From Phlebiopsis flavidoalba (taxonomy: Eukaryota > Basidiomycota > Agaricomycetes > Polyporales > Phanerochaetaceae), in assembly GCA_035772785.1 (NCBI GenBank), contig JAOCPU010000002.1, positions 496,001-560,000 on the forward strand: DNA of 64,000 bases, given 5' to 3'. Position 1 is the first letter of the stretch; each line of letters begins with the position of its first letter. Position numbers and translations under genes: made by a program. The notes beneath the pieces are model-generated. The model made no database searches, was not told where the DNA came from, and saw nothing but the letters and a program-made list of their open reading frames with translations. This document shows positions 1-11,789 of the stretch, one piece after another.

Positions 1-1794
1 ATTATCTACAAACGGCATACTAACCTAATTAAATCAGATGTGAATGTTTTAGGGACCTTGAGAGAAGTTCAAACGCCGGTACAGAGGTCAGATATCATTC
101 GATAACGAACTCGAGGTCTAACCACTTTCACGTCCGCAGTATACCTTTGTTCGTCAAATATCCTGCCAAGATATAAATCTCCATCATGGATTCCTAGCAG
201 TAACGGCATATGCCCACCTGCTCGACCCACGTCTTCACTATCTTCATCCCTCTTCTATATGTCCAGCACAATCAGCCATGGAAGCCCTCGCGTTACCTTC
301 ACAGGCTAGAAAACGCCACAACGGCCATGGACCACACCCTTTCCGCGTAACTCCCTTCTCACACGTACTATCATTACCATCCATGGCCCCTGCGCCGGCC
401 CGGGGGCATGACACTAATCTATCACGCGAAGACAGAACCCTAGTGAGGAACAGAAGCTAAGTGGGCTAGGAGGCACGCATGCAGTCACGTGTGTGTGGCG
501 GCTAAAAGTGGCTGTCATGCCCTGGCGGGGGAGGGAAGGGAAGCCGGGGAGGGCACAGGCCAGGGACGAAAGGCGTCGGCCCCGGGCGCAGCCGGTGCGG
601 AATCCGAGCATACAGAGGCGGTCATTTTCCGTGAACGTGTTCGACACAACGTGAGCTCTCGGCTCTCCACTTACTACGTGCAGTATCCCGTCCGTGGATT
701 TCATTGCGCAAAAATGCAGCGTTCAACTTTGTGTGTTGAGTTGGTGTCGAGACGCGGGTAACAAATGTGCTGGACGCCGTTACTGCAGCAGGTCAGCTCA
801 CCGAATGCTGACTCCAAATGAATAATTTAAAAAAGGCATTCATTTGATCCCACTCAAGATCTTAACCCTGCACGCATTCGACAACGGTCCAGCAAGACCC
901 AGAGTTGTCCATTGTGCGCAACCAGCCGCGTGCCTCGCACGACTCAAGACGTGTGCTCACTAAAAACGCGAACCCCTTATGAAATCTGAGGAAGATTTAA
1001 AACTAGTAGGGCCGAGGCGTAATCGGTATCGGTCGTCGTCGATGCGGAGTTTGTGGGCGTATATATGGCCATCGTTTTGCGGACGTGCTTAAAACCTTCC
1101 ACGGAACAATGGAACAACGCTGAGAGCATCACAATTCTTTGTAGAAATCAGGTTGTATTACAACTCGTCGTCCCCCCGTCTCCGTTCAAGGGCGACTGAG
1201 ATGATGTCATTCCTATATAATCTCTTCCTCAAGTGTTCAAGTTCAGGCCAAACAAATACGGCTCCCTCGTCGCAAGTGACTATTCTCCCAAATTCAATTC
1301 TAGCTTTGGGACCAGTCACAATTATCAGGAAGTGCGGTGGGTGATGTGGTCTAGCCGGTGTGAGTGTTAGTCAAGAAATTTACAGTGCACGGGAATGGTC
1401 TCACCCAGCCTTTTGTCAGCATGTCATTTATGAGGCGAGTAATACGATTCCGTTGCTCAGTATCCCAATCGTCTGGGTCCTTTGAAACACATGGTGACGC
1501 CATGGCAATAATTATCACATTGCATTATTTCCTGGATTTGGGCCAAGAACTTGTCAGATTCGCTGTAAAGTCCATCAATTTGCAACGCAATATACGCGTC
1601 GAATCTTGACTGATGACATTGTACATCTTGTGTGGTGAGCTGCATGTGCTCAAAGCCACACAGAGTCTCCAGGACTCTGCTGAGCGGAGGCGAATGTACG
1701 GGCTGCAATTAAGCTTCAGCAAATTATATTCTTGCAGAAACAAAAAGAGGTTTTCAGAGGTAATCTGGGTTGGTGAGAGAGCCGTAGCGCACCG
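1..1794. other. No gene recognised
   Basis: I see short open frames on both strands but no conserved motif and no convincing exon chain. The first kilobase mixes AT-rich parts with a GC-rich patch at about 510-600. Part of 1,450-1,750 on the minus strand reads plausibly as protein (ORF 1,457-1,708) but starts without a clear context and matches nothing I know. Confidence 0.4.
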
Positions 1795-2098
1795 CTAGCA
1801 GTCGATGGGTATTGAACTCTCACGGCATTCAGATGAGCATGAAAATCCGAAACATTTCTGTTTGATAAACAAAATTATATGCGATTAATTTGACGTGTCA
1901 CTGCTAAAAGAGCTGAGAAAAACATACCAAATCCAGACGACCGGAACAAGTATCTCCTAGAATTTTGACCACACAATCAGTTTTTACTAGAGTATTGAGC
2001 CCATTCATTGTAGCCTCATTCACAACGTCGAGGGTCTCTGTGTTTGACGAGACGCCATGGCTACACAGTGAAGCTAGCATCATACAGATTATCAGCAT
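1795..2098 (-). CDS. Candidate small secreted six-cysteine protein (2 exons)
   Basis: Exon 1 is 2,098-1,928 and exon 2 is 1,857-1,795. They are joined by a clean phase-0 intron of 70 bases with GTATGT donor and ACAG acceptor. The product is 77 residues. The N terminus (MLIICMMLASLCSHG) is a hydrophobic, signal-peptide-like segment. The remaining ~59 residues carry six cysteines spaced C-x8-C-x7-C-x4-C-x3-C-x8-C, with the last cysteine as the final residue. An even cysteine number after a signal peptide is typical of disulphide-bonded secreted fungal proteins (effectors, antimicrobial or cell-wall proteins), but I recognise no family. The signal peptide is short and lacks a basic residue. An overlapping out-of-frame ATG lies just upstream. 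No frameshift is needed, unlike most genes here. The splice inference is mine; cDNA would settle it. Confidence 0.4.
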
Positions 2099-2286
2099 GC
2101 GGACCCATGGCAAAGGGATGGTGCAATTGGGTGATCAAGCTATAATGAGAATTGCCCGCCCGTAGATGATAGAGGAGATAGATAGTAGATCTGGGTGCAC
2201 ATCTTTGAATTGAGCAGGCTGATATCGGTAACACCCTCATCTTAGAACATCATCGTCGGCCTCATGGCGGTCGTGTTGACGCAAAG

Positions 2287-3503
2287 TCAGTGTGCCAAGA
2301 CTCTATTTGGGCATCTTTTTGTATAAAGCGAAAGTGGAGAGCGACTCCTTGATGGTGAGGATCTGATCAAGTCTTCGACGTGGATCTTCACGTGGACGGG
2401 GTGTGTGTGTCGGGACAACACCCGCCGACACTGGAAAAGATGGGTCGGGGCAACCTGATTACCAATGTGAAGGGACCGTAGGGAGATCAATACGCCAAGT
2501 AAAAGGATGCCATTCTTCGGCGGATACCTCCCCTCCCAAGATGAGATGCTCAAAAACAGCGGTACTTAGCCAACCAGAGTGTTTTGAGCGGCAGACATTT
2601 CGGAGGAAACGGGCGTCTCTGTCGTCACGTAGAGAGAGCTTCTTGAAGAGTGCCATCCGACTGGCCTTGGTCAATCCTCGAACGTGTTGAAGATGGTCGA
2701 ATATATGCATCTTGATCTCGACGGGAAGCTTGAACCAGCCACTGCGACTAGGAAGTAGCAGACCTGTTGAGATGAAAGTGTCGAGGATATACCAGGGCGG
2801 ATTGCACGATGTAGGTGGGTTTAGCATAAGATTGGCAGATAACTTCATCGATCCCGAGGCTACTGAGCGCTCTGTCGTGGTAATATACAGGGGAGAGTAT
2901 CCCTTCTCAAGTTCCCGCATGATGGCTTGCAATTGGGGTACGAAGCTCTTCCACATTGCCTACGCTGAGTTCGCAAGTCCAAATCGCTCTTGTGATGGCG
3001 CGAGTTTGAGGCCTGAAACTGAATAGGGGTTGACCCGGACGTTCGCGAGGGAATATGGCAGATTGGTGCAGCACGCCTTCAAGAGATGGCAGAGGAGATG
3101 GAATTCGGGACGATACGAGAGGGCGTCGAGGGACGACCAGTTGAGCGGGAGACAGGGCGCGACCTCGCCGAGCGTAAAACTCGAGATAGGGGCCTGAGGG
3201 ACGGGGCAGAGTGAGCCCATGGAACGTGGAGAAGTCGTTATATGGGAGCAATGGGCGGATGTCAATGTCCTGAAAAAACGAGGAAGGTCGGTGTGGAGAA
3301 GAATTGGGGCGGGACATAGCACAGGTTCCGAGATACTGCAGTTGAAACCCTCGAGGTATCTGCAATTCTTCTTGTAGAATGTGAGTCTCAGGACCCAAAA
3401 AGGATGAGATTGTTGTGGACGAACCTTGAGGTGGGGGTGATGGTGAGCTGCAGCTCTCGCCTCGTGCAAATGCGGCGGCGAGACTGTCTATGCCAGGCGG
3501 CAT
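2287..3503 (-). CDS. F-box-like hypothetical protein, frame-broken
   Basis: Minus-strand coding-like sequence runs from an ATG at 3,503 through at least three frames. It opens with a serine/proline-rich N terminus, followed by a middle part read from the 3,469-2,960 frame. The 2,956-2,459 frame contains the stretch LPVEIKMHIFDHLQ, which looks like the start of an F-box (L-P-x-E-I-x-x-x-I-x-x-x-L). It ends in a basic tail in the 2,553-2,287 frame. F-box proteins recruit substrates to SCF ubiquitin ligases. Here the F-box-like stretch is late in the protein, which is unusual, so the assignment is weak. The frame changes occur without good splice sites, matching the indel pattern seen in the rest of the window. 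It does not resemble F-box copies A-C. Confidence 0.35.
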
Positions 3504-5974
3504 TTTTAGGCAACCACTGTGGTTAACTGTAAGTGTCGTGAGAACGCTGTGAAAGCAAGATAAACCTTAGTCCTTCATACCTTCATACACTGCCCTGCAC
3601 GCGATGTAAAGTATTTATCCTGTGCATTCTGATGCATTGCTTCGGGGCGAGTTGACCGATCGTCCAAACGCTTCGATAGGAGCAACGAGGCCGAGTTTGT
3701 GGTCTCTTGCGGCGCGGAGAGTCGGCTTGAAGAGTGAATAGCCCTAATGTATGATGCAAGTTAAAATAATAATAATCGCACTGGAAATATTGTTCGTAGT
3801 CGAGTCTACAACGGGGTGTACCGAACCAAAAAAAAAAAAAAAAAAGCCAGACCCGCTCGCCCGGCCAGACCCACTCACGCTTGCCCTCGCAATCTCGCGC
3901 ACGCCCGCCTTCACACCTCGAGCCTCGCCGGCCCAGCCGTCCACCCGCCGACGTCTCCTGTGCGCGATGAGTTCGGATTTTCCAGGACATCAATAACGAA
4001 GGGCAAAAATTCCGCGTATCCTCCGCTTCTTGGAATCTGTGCTCTGTAACCATGCTCATCTCCGAGCAGTGGAGGGTAATTCGCTAGTCAGGTACATGAC
4101 TAATGCAAGACCATGTCTCTCCTCACGGGGCCCTATGAGGGAGGCAGCCTGGTCATTTGCATGCACCAAAACCCTACCAATACCGCCGCTGATCAGCCGG
4201 CTGCCGCCGACGTAATTGCGCCGGAGGGGCGGCGGGAGGTCCAGCGTAAACGGAAGGTGCTGCGCGATGCGGGTGGTCGAACCCTTCGGACGCGTCTCAC
4301 AGTCACACCGGTGGAGTGGAAAAAAGGAGATGCAGTGAGATGGTCTTCTCTGTCGTTGCGCCGATGAGCATCCCGAGGCAGTGCGCATGCCTCACGTCGA
4401 TGGGCTACATGTGGGGTGGTGCTGTGATATAAGGCGAGCGCCAGCAACGCCACAGTTGTCGGGCGGTTTGACGGTCCTCTGTGTCTCGGTCAGCAGTGTC
4501 ACGTCGGTCTGGCTGGTAGTAGTGCATGTAGAGTTTAGAGTGTGCATGGCGTTAGAGGAACACGCCGAGCCGGGTGACGAGGGGCGACTATACGCCCCGG
4601 TGTGGATCAGAGTGTCCGCGCCGTTGCGGGCGTCGAAGGCTCAGCCTAGGATAGCGCGATCACGTGTTTCGAGCGCCGAATGGCCGAGTTTGCCCGACGT
4701 TCGACGCGGTGGCGAGTTGGGCATGTGTGTGCTAGTACTTGCATTCTTGTGACCACGAAGGTCGATATTTGCGGACGCCACGATCCCGAGAGCCTTCAAT
4801 ATGCATGTCTGGCACACGCAGCATACCGAACGGCTGCTCTTGTGCAGCTGCTCTATCGCAACACATGTTCTGGATTCAGAATCGTGTCCTAAGACACAAA
4901 ACTCGACGTCGTTCCTGTAAGTAAATGCTACGTGCACCGGGTACTCACTACAGCCTACAGAATGCCGGAATCGCTGCTATTCGTCTTAATTCAAGGTCTC
5001 AGACGCACCGGTGTCCGTCGGTTCAGCAAAAACTCAGAACTGACGGTTGCGGGCAACCATTCGCGAGTTAGTAAGTATAGTCGAAGGCACGGTGTCAAGA
5101 CTGAGATTCACGGATACGAAAGGAGGCATATATATCAGTGGTATAATTCAAAAATGACATCTGAGTCTGGTCAGTTACAACACGCTCACGGCTATTTGAG
5201 TAGACGATCTAGCAATCCCACTGGGCCGTTCGCTCAAAATGTCTTCCAATACCGCAGCCTCGAATTGTACATTCCTAGGAGGATTCGTGCATGATAAATG
5301 GTAGGTCATACACATATGCTTAGCCCATGTTTATAACGATCTCCGACTCACTCTTGTACGTTCAGTATAATCGACTATGGGAGTTCCCGACCCCAAACAC
5401 TGTCATGACCGAAAGCACCACAGCAGACAGCAGAACCCATTCCGTCGATATGTGTCCCCAACTTCGGACACTACTTCAAGCCGTTTATTGATTGCGCGAA
5501 GGAACCGATCAAGCCTCACTGAGGAACGATAAAGCTTTGAGGCACGCGCGTCGGCTAGAAACGGTCGTCCGCTCTGGTTAAAAAAACCAGAGGAAACTAC
5601 GAGCAGAGATGAGGAATCGGCATTAATATTGGGCACCGTCGACGCGGGCTCTGTGGACGTGATGCTCGATCGGATACGAGCGGGTATATATATGCATTTG
5701 ACCGATGTTTGACAGCGCAATCCGTCCACCTCAACAAGACGCCGTTTCAATCACGGTCAAGTCTCGTCAGATACACACCCATCGTAAAAGCAAGTTACAG
5801 CGTCCAAACAAAATGCGTAAATACCGGTTTGCTTGCCAGTTACATACGTGTCTTGTTCCTTGGTCACGGGTCGGGGAGGGTAAAGCTCGCGTTGCAAGAA
5901 AAGGATAAGAGTTCGATTGTAATTAAGTACGCTAAGTATCGTAAGAGAGCATGATATAACGCTACATGAAGGTG
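3504..5974. other. Intergenic, no gene recognised
   Basis: Contains an A18 run at 3,828-3,845 followed by GC-rich sequence. There are several long frames at 4,056-4,750 on both strands, none with protein-like composition, and AT-richer DNA from about 4,900. The minus frame at 5,403-5,750 has no motif I recognise. Confidence 0.4.
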
Positions 5975-8781
5975 CTACAGCAAAAATACATAATTTCTGT
6001 TCAGCCTGTAACGTACGAAATTCGACATTCGCGATGATGATGTCAAGCACAAGCACCTAAGGTATGTTTGTGGGTGTGGTAGATGCCGTGGCTTGTCGCG
6101 GTGGCTGCGTCCGAGGACGTGGCTGTGCTCGAGCTTGGTGCTTCTACGGGCGTCGTCGACGGGTTTCGTGCTGCTGTTCTGGCCGGGGGGTTCGATCGCA
6201 GAACTCGGCGCGGACGCCCAGAAGTCGAACCAGATCACCCTACCTTTGTCTGCCAGCTCACGAGCCCGTGGGGACATGAACGGCTCGAAGGAAGGATGTA
6301 AAAGTAACGCGACACGCAGCATATTCATCTCAGCATCCGCCGACCGGTAGAAATCTTGTTCTTTAGGATCTGGTATCCCGTGACTGAGGACACGTTGAGC
6401 AATAGATATGGGAAGATGGGACGTCCACTTACAGCCGTTGCGCGTGCTGAAAGAGTTCCACTGCGTTGAGCCGGCCTCTCGGGCAATGAGTGCAGTTATA
6501 CCAGGGACGATGAAGAATTGCTCGCTAGCATCGGAGAAGATGGCTTTTTCTTTAATCTCCCCCTCTAGGATCACTTGTAGAGCTTGCACGAGTCGGTGAT
6601 CCTCTCCATTTGGGCTACACACAGATAGCCAAACAATAATGCTCCCATCGTCTGCGCGTCGTATCTCTGTGTCGTGTTGAGAGTGGTGTGTCGAAGCTAG
6701 AGTTACCGGCCATGAGATAATGTTAAAGCATAAGGCTAGTCGTCCCACTTTACTGCCTGTCGCCAAAGTTGTGCACCTCTCTGGAGAATCGGCAATCCTC
6801 TGGGCAATCAAAGCAATGTAGAGTCATTATATCTTGATGGGCATCCATCTCCTCCCGGGTCGCAGTCATTGGGTCCTTGCCAAACGCAGTGATGACTTCG
6901 TCGGCTCGCGTGGCCCATGCTGCGTCCCACCTGAAGTAGCTTGTGCGACCATGTTGTATGATTGTGGTAGCCGTTTCTTCATCTGCGAAACGATGCGACC
7001 GTCGCGCGTTTTGAATGGGTCCGCCTGTACTCTCTCGGGAAATTCTCCGCTTGATACAAGGCATTCGTGGGCCTAATATCGAGGGGTAGAGAGGAAGCAG
7101 CCTCACGTTTCCTGGAGCGGGCATCGTGTTGACTGCATCTTTCACATCTGAAGATGGCGCGGGCGAGCTGGAGCGGATCGACGTCGGCCGGGGTCTCACT
7201 CCGGAATGTAGGCGAGTCCCGTAGAAAGCTGGCGAAGCTTCTCGTCGCACTCGGCTTTCCATTCCAACGACCATTCTTCGAAGTGTTCTTCCTATAGCCT
7301 CGAAGCGGTCTTTGGGGATTCTGAGATCGTTGTCAGCCTCTATGATAGGTCTCACTTTTCACGGTGGTGCATGAGGTCGATGGCACTGTGGGAGAATATG
7401 TCTATTCTTCTGCCCTCGCGTACCAGGCGCGGTAGCGGTTTGGAAATGGCCGCATCGTTCTTCCAGGATATGCTGGCGCTGACTACTTCGAGCCTGTTTC
7501 GCTGTATCGTTCGCATAAAATTCTGTTACATTTTGGCATGATGTTGTTCCATGGACTAGGGGCGCTGCTAAGCAGGGGTCTCAGAACCGAGTCCAAAAGA
7601 CCACTCACTGTGCGATCTGTCAATGGTCTGGTTTGGTTGACGTCTGCACAGTTGCAGCAAGAGGTAGTAGCCCGTGCATGCGGTCTAATTCGTCGTTCCA
7701 ATCCCAGATCTCTGAGAAACCTGGCAACAAATAGCTAAGTAGGAAAGGTCAGCATATATGCATTTGTGACCGCGCATATACGCCAGACCTATCGAGACGA
7801 GCATTCCTCAGCTCTTGCAATTCAGCCTCTCTGTCGTATACGAGTCTCTATTCCACATTTTCGCAGACAGTTGCTCGGCCCACTGACATAGCGGATGAGC
7901 TACCAGCTCTCTGGATCGGTGTCAATGCGAGCCTACGCAACTTTTCATGCTGGCAAGAACCGCGAGCGATGTGCTTTTTTTGCCGTTTTCTTCGAGGCGC
8001 ATCGAACCGCTGTTTGGCATCGTAAAGTGATACCTCGCTCAGATGCAAGTGGGAATGAGGTGGCATAGTCTAAATGGGGCCAATTTTAACGTCCAAGTTC
8101 TCAGGATGCACACGAGGTGACTGTACCATTTATGACGGGGACGATCATACCGCCAAGGTCGTTCGTGCACAAGCACTTTGCACGTCTTTTGGATTTAAAA
8201 AAGCCTGTGAGAGGTATAGATCATCAGTTCTTTGATAATATAGCCATTTATTTCTGAGCTTACTTTTCCTTCCTGCACCCAGGGCAGAACCTCGCACCCC
8301 AATGCCCAGTACACATCGGCCCTCACGTTCGGCCTACCTGCTACATGCCTGATAGGGGTCAGGTGAAAACTGCTGAGTTAGGGGACGCACAGTCTACTTA
8401 CGTGGCAGCGATGATCGAAAGCTAGGTAAGCGTACGCTGGCTCGCTGAGGTGTGCTGGGAGGTCTGGGAGGCCCTCGACGTTCAAACGTGCCGCTTTCCA
8501 CAATGGCGCAGCTTGAGCGTGCCAACAAAAATCGCCGAAATTGCTTTGAGGGTTCTTGAGAGGTGTAATAAGTCTATGGGCTTCAGGTGTGCAAAAACCT
8601 GGAGGTGTTGGCGTTCAACAAGATGGTATGACTCTGCCAAAGCCAGTTGCTCACTTCGAAGAGAATATCGAGCGGCAGCTCAGGCATGTCAGCAAGGACG
8701 CCGCGTGTACCGCGAGATCGTCCGGGTCGCTTTTCCACATGTTTTCGGTTCAGTTTCTTTGAGCTTTCGTTTCTTCGTCAT
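5975..8781 (-). CDS. F-box protein, CxxC-rich agaricomycete family (copy C)
   Basis: Start chosen at the ATG at 8,781 ([13 protein letters not shown]), which aligns with copy A. Exon 1 ends with the F-box opening [11 protein letters not shown] phase-conserved intron (8,654-8,599, GTGAGC...CAG) follows, and exon 2 begins [16 protein letters not shown], so the F-box spans the intron exactly as in copies A and B. Next come a [24 protein letters not shown] block and a YWALG...FCPGCRKEK zinc-ribbon-like CxxC block (about 8,270-8,320). A long C-terminal region (7,355-6,750 and 6,811-5,975) includes [26 protein letters not shown] and [10 protein letters not shown]...[10 protein letters not shown]. 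The protein would be a substrate adaptor of an SCF ubiquitin ligase; the target is unknown. Several single-base frame breaks interrupt it, for example between the LSRT and WKAARLN blocks. The true C terminus may lie before 5,975, because copy A stops soon after the IWFDFWA motif. Confidence 0.7.
7356..8250 (-). other. Middle of F-box copy C, poorly readable
   Basis: This part of the copy C locus should hold the exons between the CxxC block and the long C-terminal exon. I can see fragments related to the other copies but cannot give exon limits because frames and introns are obscured by indels. Confidence 0.4.
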
Positions 8782-8921
8782 GACAGGGGTTTTACGGTGG
8801 CGAGCGAATATTGGCTTAGGTCGCGAGCAATTCCTGAATAGGGGAGCGCTCACGTGAGCCGCAGGCGGCGACAGACATGAGCATGATCGCGTGAAGGGTC
8901 TTAGTCTCAGGCGCCAGACGA

Positions 8922-8942
8922 CCTTCGGAGGGACTCCGAAGG
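8922..8942. repeat. Short inverted repeat upstream of F-box copy C
   Basis: CCTTCGGAG, a 3-base loop GGA, then CTCCGAAGG: a perfect 9-base hairpin about 140 bases upstream of the copy C start. The surrounding 8,890-9,190 carries four copies of a GAAGGGT motif. Confidence 0.6.
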
Positions 8943-9113
8943 GTCTTGTATCAAAGGGCGCCGGTTTGTAGGGAGTATGAAGGGTGGTAATAACGGTTTG
9001 AAATGAATTTGATCTCGGGGGGAGCCACCCTACAGAGGTTTTTGAATGCTCGATCACTAATTTTGTATCCATGTGCCACCCTCCAGACTCCTTCACCTTC
9101 GCGTACCTTGATC

Positions 9114-9150
9114 CAAACCGCTCTGGCGTTTAGCCCTTCAGAGCGGTTTG
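9114..9150. repeat. Perfect 12-base inverted repeat, 13-base loop
   Basis: CAAACCGCTCTG at 9,114-9,125 and its exact complement CAGAGCGGTTTG at 9,139-9,150. It lies upstream of F-box copy C and is separated by two bases from the E-box palindrome. It could be a dyad operator or the ends of a tiny element. Confidence 0.7.
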
Positions 9151-9152
9151 AG

Positions 9153-9168
9153 CACGTGATATCACGTG
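9153..9168. promoter_or_regulatory. Double E-box palindrome CACGTGATATCACGTG
   Basis: A perfect 16-base palindrome made of two CACGTG E-boxes around ATAT. CACGTG is the classic site of bHLH factors (Pho4/Cbf1/USF-type in fungi). The position, about 370-390 bases upstream of the F-box copy C start, suits a promoter element. That it controls this gene is inference. Confidence 0.5.
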
Positions 9169-9885
9169 CAGGGGTCGAACCTATGAAGGGTCTGGTTCAA
9201 CTTGATCAGCATCTGCCGACTCTTTCTTCCTGCCCCTCAAACTACGAGTGGAATGCCTACCTTCTGTAATGTTGTGTGAGTGGTTTCCACAGCCGTTGTC
9301 TACGTGTTGAGCCTGAACTCCTCGTTATTTGAGCAACGCCAAACACGACTTGGCAGTGCTCCCTAGGGTTGACTTCCCATGTTTCCTATAGCTTCAATAG
9401 CCTCCTTTACGAATACGCACACAGGGATTTCTTGCAACTTGGTATTGCTGATATAATTAGAGTATTTTTATAGGACTTGAGTGGCGTGGAACTTGGATTG
9501 AAGTCCGTACACCGCCTTGGACTCCGAAGGTGTAACTGCACAATGGACGTGCACAGGTTCGGTTTTTTAAGAAGTTGAGGCTCTCGTGGCGTGAACGCCG
9601 TCAAAGCCACTGGAAGTTGGATATTCCCATATAGACACACATCCGTACGCTCTCCCCGAATACACTTCACTTCTCACGCATTTCCAACAACGACCCGTTC
9701 CAATGTGCGTCCATCAGACCAACATCCGCAACTCACCTTATCCTAGGAAATTCCCGACAGGCTCATCGCGGTCACCTTCCAGAATGCCCAATGAATACAC
9801 CGCTCACAGCCCCATTTCCACATCGCCATCGCCAGGCACACGCTCCCCGCGTACAGCTTTCTCCTCCAGAACCGCTCGCACGCCT
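9169..9885. other. Intergenic, no gene recognised
   Basis: Short frames only, none with a motif. The stretch ends where the left arm of the inverted-repeat element begins. Confidence 0.4.
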
Positions 9886-10500
9886 GGCCGCCACCTGATC
9901 ATCCCGGGTTCCGGGCCTTGTTAGGCTCCGCGTCACTTTCTTGTGGATGATGGGGCTATATGCGACCAGTCCCCGCAGAACCCACGCTTCCTGGCATCTC
10001 CTGAAAACCTCTGGATTTCGTACCCTTCAAGCGCGCCTTGACAGCCATCAGCCGCAAGCCGTGCGGACGTTGCCATCCCCGCCCGCCCATCGCGCCATCC
10101 TTCCTATGTAGGCGTATCCCGTTCCCACCATTCCCACCCGCGATCAGGCGCTGCCCCGCCCTCTGTCCCCACTGCGTCGCCGCCGCCTTCCCATATCGCC
10201 CTCTCCCTCCTGCAATTATTGCCGTTGTTCTGCACTCACAATGTACAATAGCACCTTAGTATGCAGCATCACGCTCGATAGTAGAAATTGAGCACAAGCG
10301 ATCACGGGTGTGAAGCTGGCCTCACAGGCGCCCCGTTCTGATGCGCCGAAGCGCCATCAAAAAGCCGCGCCCCTCCGCCATCCTCCTTGCTAAGCGAGTG
10401 GCGCTATTAGCCACTCTCTGCACTTCCCCCCGCCGTCTCCCTCTATCCCTATTGCTCACGGAGTACATGGGGATATTTCTAAGCCATTATATAATATCAC
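9886..10500 (+). repeat. Left inverted arm
   Basis: GC-rich arm homologous to the reverse complement of 11,790-12,352. The best-conserved stretch is from about 9,895 (ACCTGATCATCC) to about 10,110, with a second conserved block around CTCCTTGCTAAGCGAGTG (about 10,382-10,400). Confidence 0.7.
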
Positions 10501-11789
10501 ACACCCTGTCATACAGCATAAGGTCATTTGTACCGCTGTATGTATGATAATCAAATGTAGGCTTAGTCAACTACTTCATTTAAGGACAGTAGTACAATGG
10601 TAGTTTGAATAGCAATGCAGCAAAAATTATACACTTCTGAGTGTGTTGTTAAGATGCTGGAGGTGTGTGATACTCTACCAGCTTGGGGGTAGGAGCTGTA
10701 AATCAGTCATCTCACACAGTCAAGGATCAGAGATTGTATTCGCTCTACTCTACACAGAATTACACATACTTGTAACGCATTTAACGCGTCTATCATATGC
10801 TAATAGCACTCTGAGGGTTACCAAGAGGCTCATAATATCTTCTGAGAATGATCCCGCTGCATCTCATGGAGAAGGACATTGAAAACTGATAAAATGCGCA
10901 CAAAAGCGGCCAAAACCGCAGTGTTTTAGAGTTTCCAGTCGGTATATTGTATATTAGACAGTATATAAAGGGATTTATGAAGTGACCTTGAGCATACAAA
11001 CATATCTTGTTTACTGGATATTCCCCTGAGATAAGTCAGTAACCTTGTGCTCACTCGGTATCTCTCTGATGTTCCCAGTGAGACTGTAAAGCACATTTGG
11101 GCTGAACTTGAGCACCACATCGGATCTGTTCAGTCTAGGACGTTGATAGTTTGGTTTCTGAGGTTTATTTGGTCGCAGAATACAATGGTGAGGCTAGTTT
11201 TGGACGTCACACTTGCTCTTCACTATGTTCCTGACAATTTGACCGTTTTCACGCGCTAGGCGCCGGTGAGATCGTACAGAGATTGGACTATCGGGCTACT
11301 GCAGTATATACCATTTGATGCGAGTAGGTACTGGGGATATGCGACAGTAGTATAGAATGCCTCTGTGATGCTAGATTGGCATAATTGCAACATGATATGC
11401 TCCCAATGTCACGCTTCTGCAAAGCTTAGGAGACATCAGAACCTCTTCATACCTCTCGTTTAGCTGTTATACCATGTATACAATACTATGATAAACTGAT
11501 ATCCCTTGAAACGAAGACATAGCACCTGTTGCTGACCGCTTATGCTCACTCAGATATATGCAAGCATGTTGTGTGCTGTCTGTCCTTTAATAGTCCTATT
11601 CAAGCATCACAATTACATAATTGTATAGAACATAACTTGGAGTGCTTGCATTAACCTTAATTGTAGCATAGAATGATTCTATGAGTGATGGCTGGAGATT
11701 AAAAAAAGCAATAATGCGTTGGAAAATCATGATTAAATTGAAATTGAGCGGTAGGATAAGCTTCAAATAGGTATATATATGTGAATAGA
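10501..11789. other. AT-rich core between the inverted arms
   Basis: No assignable gene. A plus-strand frame at 11,047-11,259 reads as plausible protein but opens with GTG, not ATG, and has no motif I recognise. It could be a relic exon of the element or chance. Confidence 0.4.

Noticed and set aside
3828..3845. A18 run as the tail of a retroposed gene or SINE
   Set aside because: No coding or tRNA-like sequence precedes it, and no target duplication is visible; homopolymers are inflated throughout the contig.
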